In this document: positions 50,183-61,089 of the stretch, piece by piece
Layout of the letters: every line of letters starts with the position of its first letter
How positions within the stretch are numbered: the stretch's first letter is position 1
Assembly (NCBI GenBank): GCA_905221605.1
Contig: CAJNDS010002202.1
Coordinates: 877,879 to 941,878 of the forward strand
Source of the DNA: Symbiodinium natans
Lineage: Eukaryota; Sar; Dinophyceae; Suessiales; Symbiodiniaceae
DNA length: 64,000 bases
Direction: 5' to 3'
Notes under the pieces: generated by a model
What the model was told of the DNA's origin: nothing
Databases searched by the model: none
Seen by the model: only the letters and a program-made list of their open reading frames with translations
Translations under genes and position numbers: made by a program

Positions 50183-51571
50183 TCAGTCTGTTTGCAAAAT
50201 GCCGTGGATGCGCAAGTATGCGTACTGAGCGATCTGCCCAGCCAGAACTTGCAACTTGAAGCACTTCACCAGGCCCGGGGGCTTCTTGCACGGCAGCACG
50301 GTGCCGGCCTTGATCTCTTGCTTGTCGGATGAATACGCGAGGTGCCACGGCCCTCCGTCTTCAGAACAGAAAATCTGGAAGGACAACGTGCTTGGAATGT
50401 CCTTGTCAAAGGAAAAGCCCATAAGGTGCACCGGCGTGCGTGGGAGCTCCCACTTGACCCAACCCTCGGAGAGCCCTCGAGCAAAGCCACGGGCAATTTC
50501 ATTTAAGCTATTTGTGTCCTCCCCACTCATGTTCGCCTGCTGGGGTCCCAGGGTCACCACCACCCAGTAGCCGAGGAAGCTGCCCTTCTTCCCGGCATTA
50601 CAATAGCGCTGCCACAAGGTGATGAGCACGCTCTCGGAGTGCTGGCCGGGCTTTCGCGCTGTTGCCCCGATGCGGGCGTCGATGAGCGGCTGCAGCCGGT
50701 CGCCTTCCTTCCCTTTGCCCCAGCCACGTAGCAGCTTCAGAAGGTCCCCGTCCTCCATGCACAGCAGGCCGGAGTCCAGGATCTCCTGGAGAAGCTCCGG
50801 GTTCAGGTCGTTGGGGCGCGTCTCCAAAGCCTCTGCGGGATGGATGAGGATCTGCTCCAGCGCCTTCACACGCAGCAGCGCCACATGGAAGCATCTGCAA
50901 AGACTTCGCAGGCCTCTTCTGGCGTGAGCGCCTCTGCCACGGAGTTGACGCACAAGGCGTGCAGCTTGCCGACTTGGTACTTATCCGCCATGGCAGCGAC
51001 CTGCACCAGCAGCCCTAGGGAGCCTCTCACAACCCCGGAGTACAAGAACCGGAGGAAGACCTCCACGGCCTCGGATGCGAAATCTTGGATGACAACCTGC
51101 CCTTCCTTGGACTCCACGTAGTTCTCGGAGCGGAGCATCGTCTCGAAGACTGGGGACCAGTGCGACAACCTGGGTAGCCCGGTAACCATATTATAATAAG
51201 GGCACCCTTTGTTGGGGGTTGGTTACTTTATAAGGGAACCTTGAAGCAAAATAAAGGGAAAAGGGTACCACTGGGCTACCAAGCAACAGAGGAGCCCACA
51301 CCTTAAACTCGGCCCTCTTCCCCTCGGAGCCCTCCTCGTCCTTGCTAGCGCTGGCCGATGGCTCCACTATCACGGTGAAGTTGCGAGCATCCTGGCCGAA
51401 GCATTTCTCCCAGACGCCCGCCACGGAGGTCAGGTCCTCTGCTTCGATTGGGGCCATGGCTTCGAGCCACAAGTTTCCCCCGGCTATCGGGGGGGCCTTC
51501 TTCGCTGAAATTGAGCCAAGACTTTCCCCAGGTGCTTTTTTGGTTCCACTCTTGCGAGGCCACCGGGTCAT
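50183..51571 (-). CDS. BTB-BACK-discoidin-like protein, one introner, one frameshift
   Basis: Exon one 51571-51288 starts MTRWPRKSGTKK, with an in-frame stop upstream of this ATG. Intron 51287-51170. Exon two 51169-50183. Joined, the BTB domain reads AEFKVWAPLL/SHWSPVFETM, then LRSENYVESKEGQVVIQDFA and DKYQVGKLHALCVNSVAEAL, typical of BTB/POZ dimerisation and cullin-3 adaptor domains. A BACK-like part follows (HVALLRVKALEQILIHPAEA). The last ~110 residues (ELPRTPVHLMGFSFDKDI, TLSFQIFCSEDGGPWHLAYS) resemble an F5/8-type C fold as in BTBD9-like proteins. Near 50883-50893 the frame shifts by one base (FADAS to HVALL), so this copy is a pseudogene or the read has an error. Corrected length would be about 423 residues. 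Confidence 0.8.
51170..51283. mobile_element. Introner: 114-bp inverted-repeat element inside the BTB gene
   Basis: Ends CTGGGTAGCCCGG and, inverted, CTTGGTAGCCCAG, flanked by CAAC duplicates (51166-51169, 51284-51287). On the gene strand the duplicate is GTTG: its GT starts the intron and the element's CCCAG ends it, giving a 118-nt GT-AG intron. Splicing rebuilds the BTB helix without added or lost residues. Interior (TTATAATAAGGGCACCC, TATAAGGGAACCTTGAAGC) is nearly the same as in the PPR copy. Same orientation relative to the gene in both cases. Confidence 0.92.
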
Positions 51572-52998
51572 CCTAGAAGCGCCCTAAAGCGCAAACAGAA
51601 CCGAACCAAAGACCTCTGAGGCCTTGGCAGAGCAGACAAGACAACACCGTATGGCTTAGCGAATTACTTCGTGACATGTTGCGTGTTTTAGGCCCAAGGT
51701 AGGGCTTGCAAACGTACCATGTAGCACATGCTACAAGACGACACCGTCTAGTTGATTTACTCAGACAAGTAACTACTAAGACATATGCAGAGGATCTGGT
51801 ACCCTAAGGGTCCATGTACCTAGATAGGGTATACTTGCGCCTTAAAGTGCCTCCTTTGGGGCTCAGGTATAAAAAAAGAAGTACAACCCCAAACCCCAAG
51901 CCCCAAACCCTAAACCCTTTGGGGTACTGTAGTAGAATCGCACTTACTGAAGCCAGGCACCTGCCATCCGGCGCCAATTTGCTCCTTGCCTGGGCGACAA
52001 CTCTTCTGGGGCTGTATACTATAGTCTACTATACATCAATATGCTTGTATACTTTGTTTAGGGGTTTGGGTCTAGGGTTTAGGGTTTAGGGTGTAGGGTT
52101 TAGGGTTTAGGCTGTAGGGTTTAGGGTATATATATATATATATGTGCCCACCCATTTGAAGGTGTACATTGGTATTGGACTAACTGGACCGAAGTAGACT
52201 CGAGTCTAAGGCTTAGGGTATAAGGCTTTCGGGAACCTCTGGGTTCATGAGGGCGCACACCCCGGGTTTCTCTGCATCAATGCTGCAACCCGTTTAGGGT
52301 TTAGGGCTTAGGGTTTAGGGTTTAGGGTTTAGGAGTGCGGTCCACAATGGGGCTCAGGGCCTAAACCCTAAATCCTAAGCGGGAAACCTCGAATGCTTCT
52401 TAAGTCCTGGTAGCCACCACCTAGGTCTCCTCAACCCGCAAACCCGGAAACCAACAATACCATCGGGCCTGCAGAAGGGCTTGGGGTTCACTAAACCCTA
52501 AAACACTACACCCTAAACCCGAAAGCCTTAACTCTAGACCCTACAAGCCCATAACCCTATAACCCTAAACCCGAAACCCTTAACCCTGCACCCGAAAGCC
52601 TGAACCCTGAACCCTCTCGTTTTGAAAGGCCGCGCGCTTCTCAGCTTTCAGTAGAACATGGAATGGCGAGACGGGCAACAATTTTGGTATACCCGTCTCG
52701 ACAACTTGGGAAGCAAAATCAACCCTAAACCCTAAACACCTGAATTGGAATCCTACACTTGTCAGGTTCAGGGTTTAGGTTCTTATCCCTTCCTAAACCC
52801 TAGACCCTAGACCCTAGACCTAAACCCTAAACCCTAAACCCTAAATCCAAAGCCCAAACCCTAAACCCAAACCCTAAAGGTTTAGGGTTTAGGTCCTAGT
52901 CCCTACTAGGGGCAAAAGGCTCCTGAAACCCTTGGGTTTCCCTAAACCCTAGCCCTAAACCGTAAACCCTAAACCCTAAACCCTAAATACGTCAGGGT
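51572..52998. other. 5' flank of the BTB gene and unassigned DNA
   Basis: 51600-51800 is unique DNA that may hold the BTB promoter; no TATA or dinoflagellate spliced-leader sequence is seen. Then short telomeric runs (52075-52125, 52290-52335), a TA tract (52126-52143) and CCCTAAA variants (52700-52990). A segment at 52653-52685 after GCTTTCAG (EHGMARRATIL, donor TTG/GTATAC) is a weak plus exon. Confidence 0.45.
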
Positions 52999-53396
52999 TC
53001 ATTGAGCCCCCCAAGGAAAAGGCATGTTAGCCCGATCCTCTAAAGCAGCCAAGGTGGCCACTCTGGTGCAAGGACACCGGCATGTATCACCGAAATCCTA
53101 GCCCTAAACCCTAAACCCTAAACCCTAAACCCTAAACCCTACACCCTAAATCCTAAACCCTAAACCCTAAACCCTAAACCCTAAACCCTAAACCCTAAAC
53201 CCTAAACCCTAAACCCTAAACCCTAGCCCTAAACCCTAAACCCTAGCCCTAAACCCTAAACACCCTAAATACCCTAAGAGGTAGCACAACGGATGGCCAA
53301 AATAGGTGTGCTCGGTGTCCAGTGTTGCCAGCAGCGGAGCGCAGCTCCTCAGAAAAAGGGGACCATCTGCAGCGGCCAGCTTGTTGCAGTGAGGTT
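52999..53396 (-). CDS. Candidate two-exon 3' end with a 210-nt mostly telomeric intron
   Basis: Exon one (53396-53273, after GGTCCAG) is open for 40 codons: PHCNKLAAADGPLFLRSCAP, LLATLDTEHTYFGHPLCYLL, ending TTAGG/GTATTT. The intron (53272-53063) is about 170 nt of TTTAGGG units plus a tail GGTGTCCTTGCACCAG. Exon two (53062-52999) continues in phase with VATLAALEDRANMPFPWGAQ and TGA. Phase, donor, pyrimidine-bearing acceptor and stop all agree, which makes this the clearest telomeric-intron case. No family recognised; upstream exons unknown. Confidence 0.52.
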
Positions 53397-54175
53397 CTGG
53401 ACCTCTTCTTATACCCCCAACTACAACTGTACTTTTAGGGTTTAGGGTTTAGGGTTTAGGGTTTAGGGTTTAGGGTTTAGGGTTTTGGGGTACTTTTCTA
53501 CCGTGAGGTTCTTAGTTGTCCAGTAACCTGGGGAATCAGAGGTTAACCTCTGGGATCTTATAGGGATTAGAGTACCCCCACAAGGGTTAAAGGTTACCTA
53601 CTCTACTACTAAGGGTTTCTGGACCTTTCTTACTTCTCCACTAACCGAGGCCTAAGCGGCCACAAGCCAAAGCATTCCATAGGTGGCCTGGAACCAGTTG
53701 CCTGACATGAACCCCTAAACCGCAAGATGCAAAACACAGTCAAGCGCCTACAGGGTTTATGTCTTAGAAAACACCTTAAGAACCCCAAACCTACTTACTT
53801 CTTTTGTAGGTTGCCGAAGAATCCTGCAAGGGGCTTTATGATGAACACCTACAAAACCCTAAACCCTAAACCCTAAACCCTAAACCCTAATAGGGAGCCT
53901 CAGGGTATGGTTTGAGGTTCAGGATTGCCCAGAAAACCTGGGCCCTAGGCCCAGGAAACCCTGAGAAAACCCTGCAGCTTCACAAGGGGCCTTTGGACTG
54001 AGGTTGAGGTTAGGGGTTGGGGTTCGGGTTTCGGGTATGGGGTTTGGGGTTTGGGGTCTAGGGGTTGCGGCTTCAGCCCCTTGAAGCTCTACGGACCCCC
54101 ACAAACCCTAAGACCCCAAAACCCGAGCTTCTAAAACCTAGAAAGGGTAACCCTGAACCCTGAACCCTATAAGCC
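53397..54175. repeat. Telomeric run, element-like pair and unassigned DNA
   Basis: TTTAGGG at 53437-53485. At about 53515-53615 an inverted pair (AGAGGTTAACCTCTGGGAT, GGGTTAAAGGTTACC) resembles the element at 23111-23224. CCCTAAA at 53853-53890 and TTTGGGG variants at 54000-54060. No gene. Confidence 0.5.
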
Positions 54176-54420
54176 CTAAACCCCTAAACCCCTAAACCCC
54201 TAAACCCCTAAACCCCTAAACCCCTAAACCCCTAAACCCCTAAACCCCTAAACCCCTAAACCCCTAACCCCCCTAAACCCCTAAACCCCTAAACCCCTAA
54301 ACCCCTAAACCCCTAAACCCCTAAACCCCTAAACCCCTAAACCCCTAAACCCCTAAACCCCTAAACCCCTAAACCCCTAAACCCCTGCCCCCGAAACCCC
54401 TAAACCCCTGCCCCCTAAAC
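54176..54420. repeat. Octamer array CCCCTAAA
   Basis: About 28 consecutive CCCCTAAA units, with only two short interruptions (near 54265 and 54388). The unit is eight bases, one C longer than the telomeric heptamer (TTTAGGGG on the other strand). It is the longest uniform variant array in the window. Confidence 0.95.
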
Positions 54421-54947
54421 CCTACGAACCTCTGAACGCCCTAAGCAATGATCCGCAGGGCAAGCTGCGGCTCCACTGGAGCAAAGCACGCCTTGGAATG
54501 CCCTCCGCAAGAAATTTCGGCTCCACCCCCTGAGCACCTGAACCCTCAACCCTCCCGGCGTAGGTTTATTATTGATTGTTTTTTTTTGGGGGGGGCTATA
54601 AAAATGAACTTGTTTATGGCTTGTTTATGGCTTTATAAGGCTTACATGGGGATTGAGGGTAATCAAAACGAAAAAAAGGGTATGTTCAAACCTACCGCCT
54701 GCCTCAACCCCCAACCCCAAAACCCTTAACCTTATAAACCCTAAACCCTAAACCCTAAACCCTAAACACATAGTGCGGCTGAAGGGCATCTTCTACCCCG
54801 GCGTTCCGTGATGCAAGGCCGTGCTGGGTGACACGCCCTGAAGGCCAAATTAGCGCCTTGAACGCATGCGGCACTCCCTGCTGCGCAAGACTGAGAGATG
54901 ATGTGTATATGTATATATATATATATATGTATATGTATATGTATATG

Positions 54948-54978
<31 letters not shown>

Positions 54979-56254
54979 GTATATATGTAAATATGTATAT
55001 ATATATATATAGATTATACATGTAAATATATACGTACACATGTATGTATACATACGTCTACACACATACATATGTATGTAAGATTTGTTTCAAACATCAA
55101 AAAATCTACATACACGTATTTGTATATACGTACATATCAGCTCGAGTTTAGGGTTTAGGGCTTAAAGTCCCTGAATCTTCCAAGATCCCGGCATTAACAC
55201 ATAATCCGTACGTGATACTAGGAAACCGAATGGAGCATATGAGGGAATGCACCACAAACGAAGGGACATTCCGCAAACCGAACAGTACGTAAATCCAGTA
55301 ATATTGGGAAGATAGGTTTAGGGGCTTGGGGTTTCAAAACTCTAAGCCACCTAAACCCAGGGTTTTGAAAGTTTTCAAGGCTGTCTATAGCTCCTGAAGA
55401 GGCTCCCGATGCACGCGTCAGTCTCTCGCAGGCGGGATCTCCACTCACATTTGAGGGACAAGAGCCGGTCAGGTCTGGTTTCGGGAACTGACTGGCGCGG
55501 ATGGGCTAAACCTTACTTTGTTTAGGGTTTAGGGTTTAGGGTTTAGGGTTTAGGGTTTAGGGTTTAGGGTTTAGGGTTTAGGGTTTAGGGTTGAAATTGG
55601 ATCCCTTAAGGGTTTGGGGTTGAGGGTTTAGGGTTTAAGGGCTAGTCCGAGTTGGCCCTTTAAACCCCTCTGAACGCATAAATCTTAACATGATCCTCAT
55701 CGCCCCTATTCAAGAAGGGAAGATAAGAAAATCTATTGCAAGGGCCGGCCCGATTTGCGGTTAGGGGTTAGGGTTTAGGGTTTAGGGTTTGCATGCAAAC
55801 CTTACACTGGCCTTTAGGGTTTGAAGGGTTTAGGGTCTAGGGTTTAGGGTCTAGGGTTTAAGGTTTGTGGGTTAGGGTTTTAAGGGTCTAGAGCTTGGAG
55901 ATTCAGGGCTTGGGGTGTAGGTGTAGGGGTTTTGGGTATTCCGCTGCGCCCATCTTCCCGAAGCCAGGTGAGTGTGGCGCAGGACATACTAGATCAAACA
56001 GTTCTACCAAACCTTGAAGCCTGAACCCGCAACCCTGTGCATCCCAAACTCGTCAAGGATGAGCTCTTCTGCTTAACAGATTTAGGGCAGCCCTAAACCC
56101 TAAACCCTAAACCCTAAACCCTAAACCCTAAACCCTAAACCCTAAACCCTAAACCCTAAACCCTAAACCCTAAACCCTAAACCCTAAACCCTACAGGATG
56201 CTAGGCTCTCTGGAGCCCAGTAGAACCACGGCCAAACTTTCATGGCGTGAGCTC
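54421..56254. repeat. TA-rich satellite, telomeric arrays and unassigned DNA
   Basis: A T9G8 tract (54578-54596); TA/TG satellite (54901-55080); TTTAGGG array (55520-55592); TTTAGGG and TCTAGGG variants (55760-55890); CCCTAAA array (56090-56193). Open frames across 54755-55071 are satellite-derived. A minus frame at 55218-55448 has no recognisable domain. Confidence 0.55.
54901..55080. repeat. TATATG/TATACA satellite
   Basis: About 180 bp of alternating TA with ATGTATATGTATAT units, fading into TACGTACACATGTATG. Strong potential for cruciform or slipped structures. A shorter version is at 56940-57010, ending in a T/G tract. Confidence 0.9.
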
Positions 56255-56293
56255 TCACTCGCCCTCCTCGCCCTCCACGGGCTCCGCGGGAAC
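56255..56293 (-). CDS. Candidate short terminal exon
   Basis: CCCCACCACAG/GTT on the minus strand, then VPAEPVEGEEGE and TGA at 56255-56257. An acidic C-terminus with a clean acceptor, between CCCTAAA blocks. Very short, so support is weak. Confidence 0.28.
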   Translation of the reverse strand, partial: VPAEPVEGEEGE

Positions 56294-57399
56294 CTGTGGT
56301 GGGGAGTGTTGTCACCCTAAACCCTAAACCCTAAACCCTAAACCCTAAACCCTAAACCCTAAACCGAGGCTCGTGTTGAACAACCCTAGTAGCTCTGCAC
56401 CTGTGGACAAGGGAGCCGGATCGCTGCACCAACAATGATCTGGGGCTTTTGGGTAGGGGTTCGGGGTTTCAGGGTTTAGGGTTTTAGGGTTTAAGGGTTT
56501 AAGGGTTTAAGGGTTAAGGGTTTCAGGGTTTAGGGTTTCAGGGTTTTCAGGGTTTTCAGGGTTTAAGGTTTTTGGGGTTTTGGGTTTTAGGGTTTTGGGG
56601 TTTTAGTTTAGGGTTTATGGCCACCTGAAACCCTCAACTGTCAAGCCTTGAGTTCAGATCCTAAGCTCAAGCTGTGCATGGCGTCGGCGAGTTGACCATG
56701 CTTGCCCATGAGCTGTCTAAAGTCTAACCCTCAACCATAGAACTTACATAGAACTTACATAGAACTTACATAGAACTTACATAGAACTTACATAGAACTT
56801 ACATAGAACCCCAAACCCTAAAACCCTAAACCCCACATCCGGTTGTCAGAGATTGGAGTGGAGTGCTTCAGGCTCCAAAGTCAAAGTTAGAGGCTTTCAG
56901 TCCTGTTTTATTTATTTTGATAATTATGTTCATTTTGTTTTGATTATATATATATATATATATGTATATGTGTTTATTTATGTATGTATGTATATATATA
57001 TATATCTTTTTTTTTGGGGGGGGGGGGCTTGGGCATACATGCGTTTGTAAAGGCGAAGCATCCGCATGTTCCATGCGTAAGTGTCTCTCTGTCCCTCTAA
57101 ACCCTAACACCAAACAATAAAGCCTAAACCCCAAAAAACAAACTCTAAAACCCAAACCCTAAACAATAAACCCTCAAGATGTTCTATATGTGTGTGTTCA
57201 GGGCTTGAGCTTTAGGGGCCCCATGATCCCAGAGCAAGGACGCGCCCAGGTGGGGAAGCCTGAACCGACAGGTTTAGGCCTTAGGGTTTCAAACTAAATT
57301 CGGGGGAGCCTTAAACCCTAAACCCTGAGTGAACCCTCAAAACCCTAAACCCTAAACCCTAAACCCTAAACCCTAAACCCTAAACCCTATGCCGCTGAG
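56294..57399. repeat. Telomeric variants, 11-mer repeat and TA satellite
   Basis: CCCTAAA at 56318-56365; TTTAGGG and TTTTAGGG variants at 56465-56620; six AACTTACATAG units at 56742-56808; TA/TG satellite with a T12G12 tract at 56940-57030; CCCTAAA at 57340-57390. No gene. Confidence 0.6.
56742..56808. repeat. 11-mer AACTTACATAG tandem repeat
   Basis: Six perfect units of AACTTACATAG with no relation to the telomeric unit. Likely replication slippage. Confidence 0.92.
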
Positions 57400-57459
57400 G
57401 CCGGGGCAGTGGTCTTGTGCACCTTGAACCGTGCTGACTGCAGCAAAGAAAGCTGGAAG
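57400..57459 (+). CDS. Candidate internal exon with strong donor
   Basis: GCCGCTGAG precedes and TGGAAG/GTGAGG follows, a consensus donor. Twenty phase-0 codons read AGAVVLCTLNRADCSKESWK. The upstream intron would be the CCCTAAA block ending at 57390. Function unknown. Confidence 0.4.
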
Positions 57460-58508
57460 GTGAGGAGCAAGAAGACGAAGACACCTCAGAAGCTTGGGTT
57501 TGAGGTTTGGGGTTTGGGGTTTGGGGTTTGGGGTTTGGGGTTTAGGGTTTGGGGTTTAGGGCTTAGGGTTTAGGACTTAGGGTGTAGGGTTGCTCAAGAG
57601 CCTTCATGCCTGCTTTAGGGTTTACTGTATAGGGTTTAGGGATGTTTAGGGTTTAGGGCTGAGGGATGTTTACGGTTTAGGGTTGAGGGCTTCTGGTTCA
57701 GAAGGGCCGTGTAAACAATGCGCCCCTGACTTCTAAGTCAGGCGCTTGACGCCTGAACTCCAAACCCTTAAACTTCGATTCCTCAGCATCTTACACTTAA
57801 GAAAATGTGCTGGGGTGGGGGGGGGGGGGTTCGATACTAAGGGAACCCTATAACAGGACCCCGTGATCATAAAGACCCCCCAATCAGGTACTCCCCTCCC
57901 CCAAAACCAAAAAAAACAAAAAACGTGGGAAACAATCGGAAAGCTCCTCAGGTCCTTGTTGGTTTCACTTGGTTCATAAGCGAACCCGGCGATGCATAAC
58001 ACAGGAAAGCAGGGCATCATACTGGGCGTCCATGTCCTATCGGTTCGTATGGACTTTCCTGGGCAAGGTTTAGGTTGTCGGGCTTAGGGTTCATGCTTTG
58101 ACTAAATTAGGATTTCGGGCTTGTCCCTAAGGCCCTAGGGCTCTATACGTCTAGCATAGAGCCCTAAGTCCTTCATGGCCCTTTCTCATGCCTGAAGTTT
58201 TTGTCCTACCGAAACCCTTTCACCGACACATGGACACATGGGGAATCGTCTTTGCATGAAGGCCAGCCCCATCCTAGCCCCCCAGAAAGGTTTAGGCTTT
58301 GAACGTTTTGAAGGTTTAGGGCCTAGGGCTGAAGACCTGCAATGATAGCTTGGCAGAACCCAGCTGCTTATTTTTTATTGGGGGGGGGGGGGGGTCTCAT
58401 GACCCTCAACCCTGAACCCTCAACCCTGAATCCTAAACCCTGAACCCTAAACCCTAAACCCTAAACCCTAAATCCAAAACCCTAAACCCTAAACCCTAAA
58501 CCCTGAAC
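57460..58508. other. Unassigned DNA with telomeric variants and a hairpin
   Basis: TTTGGGG variants (57497-57560) and mixed DNA. At 58139-58167 AGGGCTCTAT...ATAGAGCCCT forms a 10-bp stem with a 9-base loop. Minus frames near 57950-58035 (MDAQYDALLSCVMHRRVRL; also CIAGFAYEPSETNKDLRSFP) look partly protein-like but disagree. CCCTAAA variants at 58405-58508. Confidence 0.45.
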
Positions 58509-58619
58509 CTAAAGAAGCCCAAAGAAGCCAGGGCGCCGCTGCTGACCAGGCAGTAGATGGGGACCCAGGACTCTGGATCTGCAAGGTACACCGTGAGCAC
58601 GCCTCGGCCACGACAGACG
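58509..58619 (-). CDS. Candidate internal exon, partly hydrophobic
   Basis: CTACACCCAG precedes and TTTAG/GTTCAG follows. With a one-base lead, 36 codons read VCRGRGVLTVYLADPESWVP then IYCLVSSGALASLGFF. The end could be the start of a membrane segment. Codons are strongly G/C-ending. No partner exon is confirmed. Confidence 0.45.
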   Translation of the reverse strand, partial: RLSWPRRAHGVPCRSRVLGPHLLPGQQRRPGFFGLL

Positions 58620-61002
58620 CTGGGTGTAGGGTGTAGGGTTTAGGGTTTAGGGTTTAGGGTTTAGGGTTTAGGGGTTAGGGTTCCGGATTTGGGTTCAGGG
58701 TTCAATGTTCAGGGTTTGGGTATAGTACCCGACACCTTAAGCCCTGGCAGGGTTCAAGGCATAGGCTTGAAAGGTCGACCCCCCTGGCACACACCCTGAA
58801 AGCCCAAATCCGGAACCCTAACCCCTAACCCCTAAACCCTAAACTAAACCCTAAACCCTAAACCCTAAACCCTAAACCCTAAACCCTAAACCCTAAACCC
58901 TAAAGCCTAAACCCTAAACCCTAAACCCTAAACCCTAAACCCTTAACCCTAAACCCTAACCCTAAACCCTAAACTCAAAGACTAGTAGCCCCTGAAGCAT
59001 CGACCATCGAAACCTTGTGCACTTCTGGGATCCAGTTGTTTAGGGCTTAGGGTTTAGGGTTTTAGGGTTTAGGGTTTAGGGTTTAGGGCTAGTTAAGGTT
59101 TCAGGATGTAGGGCTTGAGGGGATGAGGCTCCATTGGGGGGACCCTGCGCCCTAAACTTTCCTAAGCCCTAAACCCTAAGCCCTAAACCCTAAACCCTAA
59201 ACCCTAAGCCCTAAACCCCAAGTAAGACCGAACCCGGTTCCCTGAACTAAGTCCAGACGCCGCAGGCCATGGTCAGCATGGTGAAGAGCTTCAGGTCCTT
59301 CGGTTTAGGGGTTTAGGGGTTTAGGGCTAGGGTTTAGGGTTTAGGGTTTAGGGCTAGGGTTGAGGGTTGAGGATTGAGGGTTGAGGGTTGAGGGTTGAGG
59401 GTTTAGGGCTAGGGTTAAGGGTCTAGGGTTTAGGGCTTAGGTTTAGGGCGACAAAAAGGTTTCAGGATTTCGGGCTTAAGGCGTCCATGGCTGGTCCGCC
59501 AACCATCAAGGCTCTAAACCCTGTAGAAAGAGCAACCACTAAACCCTAAACCCTAAACCCTAACACCTAAACCCTGCACACAGCACCATTCTGGCCTTGC
59601 CCACAAGCTACTCAAAGCGTGCTGGAGCGCCTTCACCCTAAACCCTAAACTCTCTCTGAAAACCTAAAACCCTAGAACCCTCAACCCTGAAACCTTCAAA
59701 CCCTAGAACCCTAGAACCCTGCAACCGTAAACCCCTGAAACCCCAACATCCTGATTCCCTAAAACCCTTTACACCCCAAAGCCCTAAAGCCTTAAACCCC
59801 TCAACCCTGTCAACCCTGAACCCTAAACCCTGAACCTTGAACCCCAAACCCTCATCCCTGACTCCCCAAAACCCTGAAAGGACCGCGTCCTGGACCAGAA
59901 CGCTCATCTTCCGCTCAACGTAGGGCGGATGCATCATGGCGTTCCTCAACAAGGGTTGCGGGCTTCGGGTTGGAGTTTAGGGTTTAGGGTTTGGGGTTTA
60001 GGGTTTAGGGTTTAGTTAGGTTTAGGGTTTCAGAATTAGGCTTCGGTTCCCCCATGGAACATAGGAGAAGGAAAACTCAACATCCGCAGAAGTTGTGGCC
60101 AAGTGCAGCCAAAACGCCAAAACATGAAAAACACACCAAGACCTTTAGCCCCTAGTTAGAGCCCACAAGCGTTTGAACCCTCAACCCCTCAACCCCTCAA
60201 CCTTCGAACCCTAAAACTGAAGAGTTTTTTACCCCCAATGACCCCTAAACCCCACAACTTTTAAACCCCCAACCCCAAAGCCCAATTGGGCCGAGGGCGC
60301 ATCACCCAAACCCGAAGAAAGGTCCTAGGCAAGCCGTCCCTGACACCTCCCCAATAGGTCGGCCGAGATGCACCCACATCACCAGACCTCCACCCGTTGC
60401 GGTTGAGGGCTTAGGATTAGGGTTTCGGATTGAGGGCTAAGGGTTCTAAGGGTTCAGCGGTTTAGGGCCTTGAGCGGGGGAGGGTTTAGGGTCGGCGTAG
60501 GGTTTCTGTAGGGAGGGCAAGGCTCAAGCAAACGTAACACCAGCGTGAAGAAAGAGGAGGATGAGACAGAGCAACCGATGGATGGAAGGCCTCGGACCTG
60601 AAGGGCTTAGGGTTTAGGGCTAAGGGCCTTATGTAGACCGAGGACCGAGGACCAAGAACCACCCAGCAACATGCAGCACATGTGAGGTGGCCTCCCATAC
60701 AGGGGCATGAGGTTTAGGCCCTAGAGTTCAGGGTTTTAACCCCCCTAGGGCCGGCCTTTCTGGCGGCGGCCTCTAAGAGCACTGAAAGAAAGATGGATGC
60801 GGTTACGAGGAGAGAAAGGGTATCCACTATTATGATGCGTGTTAAGGACTGTTAGTATGAGGAGCAACATCCCAGGTAGTACCCTAAACCCGAAACCCTA
60901 GACCGCAAACCCTAAGCCCTAAGCCCTAAGCCCTAAACCCTAAGCCCTAAACCCTAAACCCTAAACCCTAAACCCTAAACCCTAAACCCTATAAAGGCAA
61001 AG
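58620..61002. repeat. Telomeric arrays and degenerate repeat
   Basis: TTTAGGG (58636-58680), CCCTAAA (58839-58975), TTTAGGG and TTGAGGG (59300-59440), CCCTAAA variants (59640-59840, the source of a long but repeat-borne minus frame), and CCCTAAA (60900-60990). Unique patches at 60050-60480 and 60720-60870 show no gene I can support. Confidence 0.5.
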
Positions 61003-61089
61003 GGAGCTGCCCATGGCGCCTATCATCGTAACGCAGATCATCTCCACGAGCGGCGACGGCGCGAGCAGGATCGTTACCTCCGCGAGGAG
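61003..61089 (+). CDS. Candidate internal exon, charged helix
   Basis: AAAGGCAAAG precedes and GAGGAG/GTTTTG follows. Twenty-nine phase-0 codons read GAAHGAYHRNADHLHERRRR then EQDRYLREE. The peptide is typical of a long charged helix. Upstream CCCTAAA and downstream TTTAGGG blocks flank it. Function unknown. Confidence 0.42.

Noticed and set aside
54755-55071. Tyr/Ile-rich open frames on both strands
   Set aside because: Translation of the TA/TG satellite.
59638-59952. 104-codon Gly/Phe/Arg-rich minus frame
   Set aside because: GFRV and LGF motifs are translations of degenerate TTTAGGG; no unique sequence supports it.
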